A stretch of DNA of 29,541 nucleotides. Origin: Candidatus Multiplicimicrobium inquinatum. GTDB taxonomy: Bacteria > Omnitrophota > Omnitrophia > Omnitrophales > Aquincolibacteriaceae. The stretch's first letter is position 1. Each line of letters opens with the position of its first letter. Of the stretch, positions 1 to 9,986 are shown in pieces. The notes beneath the pieces were generated by a model. It was not told the origin of the DNA. It made no database searches and saw only the letters and a list, made by a program, of their open reading frames with translations. The DNA lies in the NCBI GenBank assembly GCA_002344825.1, contig DDUN01000046.1:1-29541 (forward strand), in the 5' to 3' direction. The position numbers were made by a program, and so were the translations under genes.

Positions 1-2
1 GC

Positions 3-3000
3 GCGGAAAATTATTTTAAAACAAAAGACTTTGCATCCATGCTCTATGAAATGTTTTTGAATCCCCATGCGAATGGAGTTGGAAAAATTCTGGCTGAATG
101 GGTCAAATTAATTACCCAAACCCCAAAAGCGGTTACCGGACTTGAAACTTATGTCAAAGGCTTCGAAAAAGATGCGAAGCCGACGCAAGAACAAAGGCAG
201 AAAGCTTTGGAAAATCTTTTTGAAGCTTTAAATGTTCCTGCGCTTCGTGACGCTCTTGGACAGCTGCTTAAAAGCAGAAACGAAGCCGCGGATGGAAAAC
301 GCCTCGACGTAATCATTGATCAAATCATTAATTATTGGACGAGAATTTTGATTTTTGAAGCGACGGTCGCTGAAAATAATCGCATTGTGAATAAAAAAGG
401 CGAGTATGTCGGACAGCTGCTGGGTGAGGGGCAGTTTGAAAAGAGAAATATTGAAGAGCGCGGTATAGCCGAACACTTCATGCGCGGCTATTCGCATATT
501 TTAATGATGATCGCGATTGATATGGGTTTTGATGTTTCGGCGGCAACCGGTATTGGTAAGTCGCGCGGGGCACTCTTGGGTGCCGCGGCTTTTATGTTGA
601 ACCGTGCGCCAGGTAATTCGCAGCGCGCGATGTTGGCCCTGGAGCATGCGGCTGCCGCGGGTAAATATTTTTCAAATACTCCTGAAGGGGAGGGCGGATT
701 GAAATACTATGAAATTGCGCGCGCGTTGGGCGTTGAGTTAATTGACGGAAACCGGCGAATAGGTGAAACAAAGGACGGCGTGAAAGATTTTGATGCTTTG
801 CGGCTTGAAATGGAGCGAACACCCAACGGTATTTTAGTGACGGATATTATGAGCAAGACGCATCTTTTCAATAATATTGAGAATCCGGCGGGTCGCGCGC
901 TGCTTGACTATCTAAACCGTCAAATCGGGCGTGTTGTGATTGACGAAGCTCAAATCGCGGCTTTTAGCCGCACCAAAGCGATTATTGCGGAGGGTAAACA
1001 TCCCAAGCCTGCCGGGGATCAGGTTATTGTGGATGGGGTGGGTTTTGTATCTGCGGTCAAGAAAATGGTTGAGTCGACTGAGGCTGGTGAAAAAATTCAG
1101 CGAATTGACAGTCTCACTGAATTTACAAAGATTTATGAGGCGAAGGATAACGCTGACCAAGCTAAAGCTTTTTATATTAGCGCCGAATCCGGCGAAGTTT
1201 TCTTTGCGAAATCAGCGACAGACGCGTTGCGTTCTCTTTCAAAGAAGCATGGCGAGCCGTTTAAGCTGGAATCTGAATTTCAGTCTATTTTTCAGGTTTT
1301 ATTTGGTAACAAGCGCAGGCTTTCAGAAAACGTGGAAGATGTGACGGGGAAAGGTGATTGGCGCGTGACGATTCGTCCCGCGGATGTTGAGATCCACGAA
1401 AATATGCAGTCAAGTGATGTGGCTCTGATGGTGGCCTATTTACATCAATTTTTAGAGGCAAGTCGGGGTGGAGTGAATCATTGGATTTGGGCTAGTTTGC
1501 GCCTCAAACTTTTAGAAAATGGTGTGTTGCCCTCTGATGCAAACAAGCTCGTCAAAGAAATGACAGATAAAGCAGATAAGTTTATGAAGAACGTGACTTC
1601 GGAAGGCAAAGTTAAAATCGATGCGAATGCTTTAAGGGAAATGCGCGAGTGGTTTTTTGTGGACGGAATCGGACGCATGAAAACGAAGATGGGCACTCCG
1701 ATTCAATCCAACTTTGTGAATGGCGCGGTGGGGTTATCAGCGACCCTGCCGGAGTATATTCGGTTGTTTACCGGAAATGCTTTGGTTGAATTGGGACGCA
1801 GTATGCCTGACTTTGGATTTTTAAAAGACGCACGACTTGAAATTAAGTCTTACAAAGAGACGGAAGCGGAATTTAAAAAAGATATTGCGGCTCAATTGCA
1901 AGATGTAATGAATAAGAGCAAGGGGTGGGAAAATATTATTTTTATCGTTAAGTCAGAAAAACATCGGGAATGGATCGAGGCGGCCGTGGTTGAGGCTTTT
2001 ACGCGAATGGGCAAATCAAATGATTTTAACCCCAACAAAATGTCAGACACGGAAATCGCGGATCGTTATGCCGCACATAAGAAAATTCTCGATAAGAATG
2101 ATGGATCTAAAATTTTACCGACCAAGAAGCCTTATGAGATGGTTGTGATTGGCATCACGATGTCAAAAGATTTAGCGTCGAAAGCGGCTGATATTGCGGT
2201 AGAAGGAAGGAAAATTATTATTGCGACCGAACGTGAAGGGACAGGGTACGACGTTAAACGTGCTTTGGATGGCGGAGAAAGTTCAAAATTACCGACGCAT
2301 GTATTTGCATTTGATATTCAAGCGGATCCCGCCCACTTTATGGCGCAGGTGATCGGCCGTGACCGCAGTAACCGGGGTGCGGTACGGCTTTTCTACAATC
2401 ACCGCGGACTTCAGCATGTGATTCAAAAAGCCATCGGAAGTGTTTCTTACGGTGATTTTGTCGCGTATCTTAAGCGCGCGCAAAGCCGCGCGATAAGCGA
2501 TCAGAAAGCTCAGCGCGCGATTGATGCGGGGCTTCGTGACAAAGCGCAGACAAATCCGGCATTGGCTGAACGCCTTACAAATCGAGAGAGCCTTTATCAG
2601 AGCCGCTTAGAGCAATTAGGCCGGATGATTCAGATGTCCGGTGATTTGTTCAAATCCAAAACTGATACTAAAAAGCTTGAGCGTGAAATCGATGCTCTGC
2701 TGCGCGGAGAGAAGCTCTATGATGTCTTGGCACTTGCGGTTGAGTTTAATGAGTCAATGCACCAATCAGAGTCGGCTGTTGCGGTGCAAAGAACTTATTT
2801 GCAGGACCGTCTTGTGATGACCGGACTGCGTAAACTTATTGAGCTTCATGCCGGCAACAAGAAAATGGTTGAGGAAATTCAGGAGGTAATCTCTGAAATT
2901 GAGTCGGGGAAACTTCTCGATACGAAGTCTGTTTTTAATCCTTTGGGTGTTGACGGAAAGACACGAATTCATGATCAGATACTCGGCGTGATCGGGCAGA

Positions 3001-6000
3001 TTTTTGGCCGACGCGTTACCACGTCGGATGGAGTTCGTGAAACGGCGAATAGTCTCATTGAAAGATTAACGAGCGGCCGATTAAAAGCGCTTGGCTTGAC
3101 AGCGGAACAGATCAAAGTTGTTTTTGAATTTGACAGTTTGATCCATGTCGAACGGGTGCTAACCGGAGAAAAATATTCTACCGAATTTAATCTGGACGTG
3201 GTTAAAGCTCAGGCAATTGATAAGGGGTTCTCGATTTCCGGACAGCAAAAGGGAACCATTGTTGACTTTATCAAAACGATTATTCAGTTTGGCGAATATA
3301 TCGTTAAATCAAATGAAACGCGCGCGCCGGGCAGTGAAAAAGCCGAGCAGTATCAGCTTCAAACCGCGCAAACGATGAATAATCCCGAGGCTTATTTAAC
3401 TAAAATGAAAGCGGAAGGCCGGGCGATCGGCAACAATACCATCGATTCCGCGCGTAAATATTTGACTGCCGAAAAAGAGATGAATGACGCCAATATGAAT
3501 CGCCGGGCTCATCGTATGTTTGAATTTATGAATCAATTGGCGGGGCAATCGCTTGCAAGTTTGGCAGGCGCTTTACCGGCGCTTCAGGCGATTTTGGCGA
3601 TTGCTCAAGCGGCGGATTCTTCATACCCTGACGAGGAATGGGCTGGTTGGAAAGCTGCGGTCGCTGCAGTAGAAGCCGGAGAGGTTTCCGCGGAAAAGTG
3701 GCAGGAAGCGATATTCGCTTCCGGAAAAATTTTGCTTCGTATGGGATTATTTGATCGCGAGGGATCGGACCAATTTTCCGGTCGTCTAGACCGTCTTGGA
3801 ATTGTCTATGTGAATATGCAGACCTTGCCTGAATTGTACACGCCATCGGAAGTGGCGGTTCAATTGATTCAAGTTTTAACATCGAATTACTTTGAGGCTG
3901 ACCTAGCAAGGGTTGATGTTGCGTTAGGCGGGGGCTTGGCTATTTCCGGCCGTGCCGGCTTGTATCGTGATCAAATTAGCCAAGCCGATCGGCAAGTGAA
4001 GCGAAGTATGAAACATATTCACGCTTACAATAAACATCAATATCTCGAAAACAAATATTATCAAGCGAAGGTATCCGGAAAATTTGTCGGGCGCTCGCTA
4101 ATCCGTGCTCAATTATACGTGCATGTTTTAAGACATGGTGATTTTGATGATTCTATAAAGAAAGACTTTTGGTTTTATGCGAAGCGATATGCTCCTGCGG
4201 TGATTGTGGGCGGTTTGATTGTGTTGCCGTTGATTGCGTATGTTGCACCGGCGCTGGTTTTGGGCGCCGGGGCGGCAGCCAAAGTTGCGGCTGTGTGGGG
4301 CTTGAAATCTGCGTGGGGGATTTTCATCGCTCCTGCATTGATGATCACAAATTTTTTACCGTGGCTTGTGGGTGCGATTACCTTGGGTTCTGTGACGTTG
4401 ACGTTGCCGGCATGGGTGTCTGGCATAGCTGGTGCGCTAAGTATGACCGGCATGATTGCGTTTGCGCAAAAGCACGTAAGTAGTCTCGCCGCTAATTTTA
4501 CAACATTTCAAGGGATTAAGCGGTTTATGGCGGATGCTTCGCCTGTTAAAGCTTTTGTAAAAAAAGCTGTGGTCGGGTTTGGAATGTTAGCTGTAGTACC
4601 TGCTGTTTTATTGTTATTGGGCGCGCTCGGCGGACTTGCGATTGTTGTCGGAAGTGCTTTGATTGCCGGCATTGGGTTGCCGCTTCTTTTGAGTCAGCCG
4701 CAATGGTCAGCGCCTGTTTCTGATTGGCTGCGTGAAATTCGCAATGGATATTTCTTGCCGCTTTTATCACGCGTGGGTTATTTCCATTCGGCGTCTATTA
4801 AAAAAATGAAAATTAACAGCCTTGGCGATCCGCGATTGCTTGAAACTTTAATGGTTGCGAATCCCGGATTAACCCGTGACGATCTTGAGAGCTTTAAAGA
4901 GCATCGCGCAGAGATCGAACTGGCATTGAATGACCGTGAATTTCAAGTGATGACGGTGGATCAGTTGGCTAGGGTATTGGCTAAATTTAAAGAAAATCGG
5001 CAGAAACTTCCTCCGCAGGCGACGAAAGAAGAAATCCGCAAGGCTCTCGCAAAATCAATGGATGAAGCTCTTGAGCGCGATAAGTTTCAGAAATGGTTAG
5101 CGGCTTGGATGATTGATCAGCAAATGCCTATTTTTAAAGATAAAGATGACTTAAGCGGCTGGAAAAAATTTGCGAACGGAGCGAAGGGGGTTTGGGGATT
5201 TTTACTTGTCCACATTTTAGGGCGCGGCTGGTCTCGCCTGCGAAGCATGCAGGTTGAAGCCCTAAAAGGAATGGCGATGAAAGAGGATGCTCCCGGAGTT
5301 TCGCATTTGCTTGATTATTGGGCACTGGTCAATCCGGCAAGATTGCGGTCGTTGGATGTTAATAAGCGGGCCTGGTGGCGGTTTTTTATACCAGACGTGT
5401 CGGCCGACATGCGAGCTTTACAAGAGTTAATACGCGTCGCCAAGGAAGAGGATCCCCTCATGGCTCGCATGGGCGCGTTACGGCAATTAAAGCTGACGGG
5501 CAGCGAATTTCAGCTTTTTGAATTGGGGCTTTTTGAGCAAGCGGAAATTTTAAAAGACACTCCGAGATTGGGATCGCAGACCGTCGCTGAACTTAATCAG
5601 CTTTTCCGAGGAAAAATGGATGTTGTACAGTTTTTGCGTGCGGCGCGTATTTTTGAACCTGCCTTAAATAATATAGATGAAAAGCTTTTTGAATTAATCA
5701 TGCAAAGTGGGCAGGGGCTTAATTTAGCGCAAATAGTGGATCTCGCGAAAGCGGTAGTTATGTTGGAAAACTTTCAAAATGCCGGTGGACAAGTTGATGT
5801 GGATGCGCTGAAAGAAGTGCGCCGTCAGTTTGTTTGGCTGGATGCTGACGCTTTATTTATTTTAGCGCAGCGGTTTGTTGTTAATGATGTTAAGTCGGCT
5901 GAAGATATACGAGTACAAATGAGTAAAATAAAAGATGGCACGGAAGCATTCGAGCGTTTTCGGTATGCAGTTCGAGAAATGAAGGCCGGAAATAGTAAGC

Positions 6001-9000
6001 GTGCGCAAAAAGCGCTCGATGAGGCGGCCTTTGCGGCAAAAACAAATAACATCGCTCTTTCATTTGAGATCGCGCGGTTCAATCGTGTATTTGGTTTGGG
6101 CGTTAATCTTGCTTTTATTAATGATGTTGCGGCCGGAAACAAGGAATTAATAGATGCCATCAGTCTTGCGCTTAGTCAGTCTAGCGATGAAGAAATTACT
6201 CTTACATTTAAAGGTGAATCTATAAAACTAAGTCGTGAGGAAGCAAATTTTGCATTGATGGGGCTGACTGTGATGAGTCAGATTAAGAAGAGGATTGATC
6301 CTAAGGCGGATACAGAAGCATACATGAGTGGAGAAACCATGTATTTCAACAAAAATTTGATCGAGAAGTTAAATATGATGCAAGCGGATGGCGCGTCCGA
6401 TGTCGAAGTTCAGGCGGTTATTCGTGCTTTCATACTGCATGAAAGCATGGAATCAGAAATTGATGAAACGCTGAAGCCGTATATGAATATGCTGATTAGC
6501 CGGCTGCAGCAAAAGAAGCAAGATGGATCGATCTCTGAGGCAGAGCAAACTCAGTTGGATGCGATGCGGCAATCCATTGAATATATTGAAAAACAAGGTT
6601 CGGATTCTCACGGACAAATATTTCGTGACTTTTTTGCAGAGTATTTTGCGTCACTTTATTTGCGACTGACTCCGGAGTCAGAGCGTGAGGCTATTTATAA
6701 CGGGCTTGAGAAGATCAGCCGCTATATGGGGCCGCTTTTTCTGAGAAAAATGGCGTTTTACCGTCAAGTGGCCCAGGATGGGGGTGGTGGAGAAAGTCCG
6801 TTTGCTCGGTTTAAAAATCTTTCGGCAAAAGCACAAGCAATTGAAGCAGAAGTCAAACAACAGGCCAATGATGGAAAGCTGACAGCCGTTGAGGCGGAAG
6901 CAGCCCTGAATCGCGGATTGTTTGATCTTTATCGTGATGTGTTCGGGTGGCAAATGGATTATTTTGGACGTGTGGATATGGGGGCATGGTTTGGACAGTA
7001 TATTCAAGCGATTCGCAATGGTGATATCGATGGTGCCCGAAAAATCGTGAATGATAAATTTGATGAGAATAAGAAAACAGACATTCGCTCCCGCCGTGAA
7101 CGGATTTTGTCGCGAACTGAACGTAACGAACTTTTGGCGGTGGTCAATACAAAGAGCCCGCTTGAAGCCCAGCGCCGTGCTGTTCAGTTTATGAAGAATT
7201 GGACCACGGGTCTTGGAATTATGATCAATGCCTACGCTTCGCCGGAATCGCGCTTAGAATTAGATGCGGATCGAGGTGCTAATTACGAAAAAAATAAAAA
7301 GAATGCGGAGGAGTTGGCTCAGGGTGGGAAGGGGATCGAGGCGGCGCTTAATATTAAGCAGGAACAGATTGATAAGGACGGCAAAATTAATCTTACAGCA
7401 GAGCAGAAAAGTCAACTTGATGTAACAATTATTGATAATTTTGCGGGGTATAAGAACAGCCGCGGCAAAGCTAAGCCGCTTGAAATTAAACCTTCCTCGC
7501 TTGCCGGCGTTGAGTTGCGCCGACTGACGGGTACTTATCTTGAAAAATTAAATAAAGTTTTAGAGAGCCGCGGATTGCCCCGATTGCCTGAAGGTGTCAT
7601 CATCGTGACGGTTAAAGAAGCGTCTGCGCGCAAATTGTTCAAGGAAATGGAGCATGATCCAACCGCGGCAGCTTTTGCGGATTCCAAGTTTCAATTTACT
7701 GATGGTAGTTTGTTTAGCCAAATAGGTGGACTTGCCATGGTTCGCGTTGACGATCAGGGGCGTTTGCTAGAGTCAGATCGGCAGATTGCGACGGTTGCGC
7801 ACGAAATTCGTCATTTGTTTGACCACGTGCAAACTTCCGAGATTATTCCGGCGGCGGTTACTGCCAATGGCGGCAAAATCAATAAAGAGATTGGCAGACA
7901 GTACATGCGCACAGAAAGTCATCGGGAAATCAAAGCTTATCCAATGGAAAATGACGGAGTTAAGCATTGGGCGAGCGGACAGGCTAAAGAATATAATGAG
8001 GATTATGTCCACAAGGATCTTTCAGATGACTTAAACCCCGAAGATCAAAAGGCATTATTAGATGAAGAAGTTCGCACACAGGAAATGATCGCGCATGCGA
8101 TTCACTACGTGCAAACAGCTTCCGGAAAACAGGATGAAAAAATTATTGGACGTGATACCAATAAATCGCGAATAGCCGGAATGCAAAGCTTTCTTAACGA
8201 AAACACGATGGACGATATCGCCGCGCATATCCAAAACTTTGCCGACAGGCAGCTTCATTTTTTAAGCAGATTAACTGCCGGTGTCGCGCCCGCTTCCCTG
8301 AATCAATCACCCGTTTCTGGATTAAAACAGGGACGGTTTGTGCCGGAAGAAAAACGCTCGGAATTGCGAACGGGCGAACAAGACGGGGCGCAGGTTTCTC
8401 GTTCTGAAGCGCGGGATTTTGAGGAAAGCAAAGCGGAAGCTTTGGAGTTATTGAAGCAAGTTGCACCGGAGCGGTATGACCTCATCAAAAATGAGCTTGA
8501 GACGATACAGCCTCGTCTTGCGACAGCCGCTGAAGCCGCAGAGTATTTCAAGGGTAACCAGCGCGCACTTTATCATCAGGGCTCAAAAACTATTTTGCTG
8601 AATCCGGGGCATGCGTGGACGCTGGACGAAGTATCGGTTGCAATTACGCATGAAATGACACACGCGATGTTTGATGGTCTTAAAATCGATCAGTTGGCGC
8701 TTATTATTGATAGATTCGGTGATTTGGATGGTCTTGGCGCGCAATACAAAGCATTGGCACTTGAACCTCAAAGTACCATTCATGCTGAAGTGATGATGCA
8801 GGAAATCTTAGCGTATTACATGACGCAAGAAGCAATGAAAAAATTTAATCTCAAGTATTACGGACAGCATATCGAGTTGATTAATCTTTTGTTGGGTGCT
8901 TTACGTAATCGCGATACAGTTGAATCGGTTAAATTCATTGAAATGTATTTGATGGGAGTTGGCATCACTTCGGGGGTTGGCGCACAGGTCTATAACGACG

Positions 9001-9473
9001 GATTGTCGCGCGTTCAGCCTAAAATTGTTATTGTGGGTGAAAATTTGTCCGAACTTGAGGTAATGGGTGTTCAGGTGATATCGCGTGAAGGTTTGACGGC
9101 GGAAAAATTAGCAAAGCTGGTTAAGAATTCAAGCCGCGAACATACGGTAATTATGTTGCCTAAAAATCTGCCTGCTATGGAGATGTTGGGGGCGCTGCAA
9201 TCAGAATTTGGCGTTTGGATGGCTTATGATTCCGCTGCTGTCTCCGGAAAACAGTTTAATATTCGTGACAACCGTTCACAAATAATGATGCGCATGGTGG
9301 CGGCGATTGGTAAAACCCATTTGGATGATTTTTTGAAGTTGCGTGGGGACATGGATATTGCCGGCATCAAGTCAGGTAATCTCTATGATGCGGATGGGGT
9401 CTATGGCAGTCAAGCCATGAAGGAAATTATGGCGGAAATGACAGGCCGTCGAAAAGCGGCGGTTTCAGCGTAA
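3..9473 (+). CDS. Giant SecA-like motor / membrane / metalloprotease protein (5' partial)
   Basis: The reading frame is open from the left edge (first full codon at 3), so the gene starts outside the window; the ATG at 39 has no Shine-Dalgarno sequence and I treat it as internal. Residues below count from that ATG. The N-terminal part is a SecA-like SF2 ATPase: Walker A ATGIGKS (169-175), Walker B DEAQ (302-305), motif III SAT (567-569), motif V IATEREGTGYDV (E at 731) and motif VI QVIGRDRSNRG (770-780). The last two align well with SecA IATNMAGRGTDI and QLRGRSGRQGD. A strongly hydrophobic block spans about 1385-1480 and 1505-1550 and should hold several membrane segments. The C-terminal half has HESME (2134-2138), HEIRH (2588-2592) and HEMTH (2871-2875). 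The latter two fit zinc metallopeptidases, each with glutamates downstream that could be third ligands. Its function is unknown. I infer an envelope machine that moves or processes proteins. There is no obvious terminator after the stop. Confidence 0.9.
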   Translation, partial: AENYFKTKDFASMLYEMFLNPHANGVGKILAEWVKLITQTPKAVTGLETYVKGFEKDAKPTQEQRQKALENLFEALNVPALRDALGQLLKSRNEAADGKRLDVIIDQIINYWTRILIFEATVAENNRIVNKKGEYVGQLLGEGQFEKRNIEERGIAEHFMRGYSHILMMIAIDMGFDVSAATGIGKSRGALLGAAAFMLNRAPGNSQRAMLALEHAAAAGKYFSNTPEGEGGLKYYEIARALGVELIDGNRRIGETKDGVKDFDALRLEMERTPNGILVTDIMSKTHLFNNIENPAGRALLDYLNRQIGRVVIDEAQIAAFSRTKAIIAEGKHPKPAGDQVIVDGVGFVSAVKKMVESTEAGEKIQRIDSLTEFTKIYEAKDNADQAKAFYISAESGEVFFAKSATDALRSLSKKHGEPFKLESEFQSIFQVLFGNKRRLSENVEDVTGKGDWRVTIRPADVEIHENMQSSDVALMVAYLHQFLEASRGGVNHWIWASLRLKLLENGVLPSDANKLVKEMTDKADKFMKNVTSEGKVKIDANALREMREWFFVDGIGRMKTKMGTPIQSNFVNGAVGLSATLPEYIRLFTGNALVELGRSMPDFGFLKDARLEIKSYKETEAEFKKDIAAQLQDVMNKSKGWENIIFIVKSEKHREWIEAAVVEAFTRMGKSNDFNPNKMSDTEIADRYAAHKKILDKNDGSKILPTKKPYEMVVIGITMSKDLASKAADIAVEGRKIIIATEREGTGYDVKRALDGGESSKLPTHVFAFDIQADPAHFMAQVIGRDRSNRGAVRLFYNHRGLQHVIQKAIGSVSYGDFVAYLKRAQSRAISDQKAQRAIDAGLRDKAQTNPALAERLTNRESLYQSRLEQLGRMIQMSGDLFKSKTDTKKLEREIDALLRGEKLYDVLALAVEFNESMHQSESAVAVQRTYLQDRLVMTGLRKLIELHAGNKKMVEEIQEVISEIESGKLLDTKSVFNPLGVDGKTRIHDQILGVIGQIFGRRVTTSDGVRETANSLIERLTSGRLKALGLTAEQIKVVFEFDSLIHVERVLTGEKYSTEFNLDVVKAQAIDKGFSISGQQKGTIVDFIKTIIQFGEYIVKSNETRAPGSEKAEQYQLQTAQTMNNPEAYLTKMKAEGRAIGNNTIDSARKYLTAEKEMNDANMNRRAHRMFEFMNQLAGQSLASLAGALPALQAILAIAQAADSSYPDEEWAGWKAAVAAVEAGEVSAEKWQEAIFASGKILLRMGLFDREGSDQFSGRLDRLGIVYVNMQTLPELYTPSEVAVQLIQVLTSNYFEADLARVDVALGGGLAISGRAGLYRDQISQADRQVKRSMKHIHAYNKHQYLENKYYQAKVSGKFVGRSLIRAQLYVHVLRHGDFDDSIKKDFWFYAKRYAPAVIVGGLIVLPLIAYVAPALVLGAGAAAKVAAVWGLKSAWGIFIAPALMITNFLPWLVGAITLGSVTLTLPAWVSGIAGALSMTGMIAFAQKHVSSLAANFTTFQGIKRFMADASPVKAFVKKAVVGFGMLAVVPAVLLLLGALGGLAIVVGSALIAGIGLPLLLSQPQWSAPVSDWLREIRNGYFLPLLSRVGYFHSASIKKMKINSLGDPRLLETLMVANPGLTRDDLESFKEHRAEIELALNDREFQVMTVDQLARVLAKFKENRQKLPPQATKEEIRKALAKSMDEALERDKFQKWLAAWMIDQQMPIFKDKDDLSGWKKFANGAKGVWGFLLVHILGRGWSRLRSMQVEALKGMAMKEDAPGVSHLLDYWALVNPARLRSLDVNKRAWWRFFIPDVSADMRALQELIRVAKEEDPLMARMGALRQLKLTGSEFQLFELGLFEQAEILKDTPRLGSQTVAELNQLFRGKMDVVQFLRAARIFEPALNNIDEKLFELIMQSGQGLNLAQIVDLAKAVVMLENFQNAGGQVDVDALKEVRRQFVWLDADALFILAQRFVVNDVKSAEDIRVQMSKIKDGTEAFERFRYAVREMKAGNSKRAQKALDEAAFAAKTNNIALSFEIARFNRVFGLGVNLAFINDVAAGNKELIDAISLALSQSSDEEITLTFKGESIKLSREEANFALMGLTVMSQIKKRIDPKADTEAYMSGETMYFNKNLIEKLNMMQADGASDVEVQAVIRAFILHESMESEIDETLKPYMNMLISRLQQKKQDGSISEAEQTQLDAMRQSIEYIEKQGSDSHGQIFRDFFAEYFASLYLRLTPESEREAIYNGLEKISRYMGPLFLRKMAFYRQVAQDGGGGESPFARFKNLSAKAQAIEAEVKQQANDGKLTAVEAEAALNRGLFDLYRDVFGWQMDYFGRVDMGAWFGQYIQAIRNGDIDGARKIVNDKFDENKKTDIRSRRERILSRTERNELLAVVNTKSPLEAQRRAVQFMKNWTTGLGIMINAYASPESRLELDADRGANYEKNKKNAEELAQGGKGIEAALNIKQEQIDKDGKINLTAEQKSQLDVTIIDNFAGYKNSRGKAKPLEIKPSSLAGVELRRLTGTYLEKLNKVLESRGLPRLPEGVIIVTVKEASARKLFKEMEHDPTAAAFADSKFQFTDGSLFSQIGGLAMVRVDDQGRLLESDRQIATVAHEIRHLFDHVQTSEIIPAAVTANGGKINKEIGRQYMRTESHREIKAYPMENDGVKHWASGQAKEYNEDYVHKDLSDDLNPEDQKALLDEEVRTQEMIAHAIHYVQTASGKQDEKIIGRDTNKSRIAGMQSFLNENTMDDIAAHIQNFADRQLHFLSRLTAGVAPASLNQSPVSGLKQGRFVPEEKRSELRTGEQDGAQVSRSEARDFEESKAEALELLKQVAPERYDLIKNELETIQPRLATAAEAAEYFKGNQRALYHQGSKTILLNPGHAWTLDEVSVAITHEMTHAMFDGLKIDQLALIIDRFGDLDGLGAQYKALALEPQSTIHAEVMMQEILAYYMTQEAMKKFNLKYYGQHIELINLLLGALRNRDTVESVKFIEMYLMGVGITSGVGAQVYNDGLSRVQPKIVIVGENLSELEVMGVQVISREGLTAEKLAKLVKNSSREHTVIMLPKNLPAMEMLGALQSEFGVWMAYDSAAVSGKQFNIRDNRSQIMMRMVAAIGKTHLDDFLKLRGDMDIAGIKSGNLYDADGVYGSQAMKEIMAEMTGRRKAAVSA

Positions 9474-9599
9474 TTCCGCTTGGTTGTTCTTATTGCGGGC
9501 GAGTGCCGCGCTAAATAACCGACGAAAAAAATCGAATGTGGATTATTTTGGGGATGCCGATACAATAAGCATCATCAAATTTAAAGGAGTCGTCACTAA

Positions 9600-9959
9600 A
9601 TGGCTTTAAAAAAAATAAATTGGGTTATCTTGGGCGTAGTAGCCTTGCTTGCGGTGGCTTGGGTGTTCGGGGCACAACGATCCAAGCAAACACCGGGAAT
9701 CAAAACTAAATCAGATTTGCTGTCCGCTTCCGGCGCGACCGTATTGAGCGGTTCTCCGCGCGGCATTGCGCAGAAGGTGGAAACTGCCTCCTTTTCTTTA
9801 CCGGGGTTTCAAGTTCAGGCTCAAAAGCTTGATGCCGTCAACCTTCCAATCACAAAAACCGTAGAGGTTGTTCCGGTTTCACCGCGAATTCAGAAACCGG
9901 TCACCGTCGTCAGCACGAGCAAAACTGTCAGCGTAAAGCCCGCCTCGCGTTTGGTTTAA
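9600..9959 (+). CDS. Small membrane-anchored hypothetical protein
   Basis: This 119-residue protein is preceded by a good Shine-Dalgarno sequence (AAAGGAG, about 11 bases before the ATG). Residues 1-25 are MALKKIN followed by one hydrophobic helix (WVILGVVALLAVAWVF), so it is probably a single-pass inner-membrane protein with a periplasmic tail. An uncleaved signal anchor is more likely than a signal peptide because no AxA cleavage site is evident. The rest is low in cysteine and rich in Ser, Thr, Val and Lys, and looks extended or disordered. I recognise no family. It lies 126 bases after the giant gene and 27 bases before the next small secreted protein, so the last two are probably co-transcribed. 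A TACAAT hexamer at 9561-9566 could be a -10 element, but no convincing -35 accompanies it. Confidence 0.75.
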   Translation: MALKKINWVILGVVALLAVAWVFGAQRSKQTPGIKTKSDLLSASGATVLSGSPRGIAQKVETASFSLPGFQVQAQKLDAVNLPITKTVEVVPVSPRIQKPVTVVSTSKTVSVKPASRLV

Positions 9960-9986
9960 TCGATTTAAATTTTTCAGGAGGATCAA

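Noticed and set aside
940..1344. 134-residue Arg/Leu-rich frame inside the motor domain
   Set aside because: It overlaps the conserved DEAQ region in another frame and shows shadow-frame composition.
4169..4483. 104-residue + strand frame rich in Cys and Gly inside the giant gene
   Set aside because: It is an out-of-frame reading of the transmembrane region with no ribosome binding site; the Cys richness comes from shifted Val/Leu codons.
9491..9515. GCGG/CCGC hairpin after the giant gene as a terminator
   Set aside because: The stem is only about four pairs and no T run follows.
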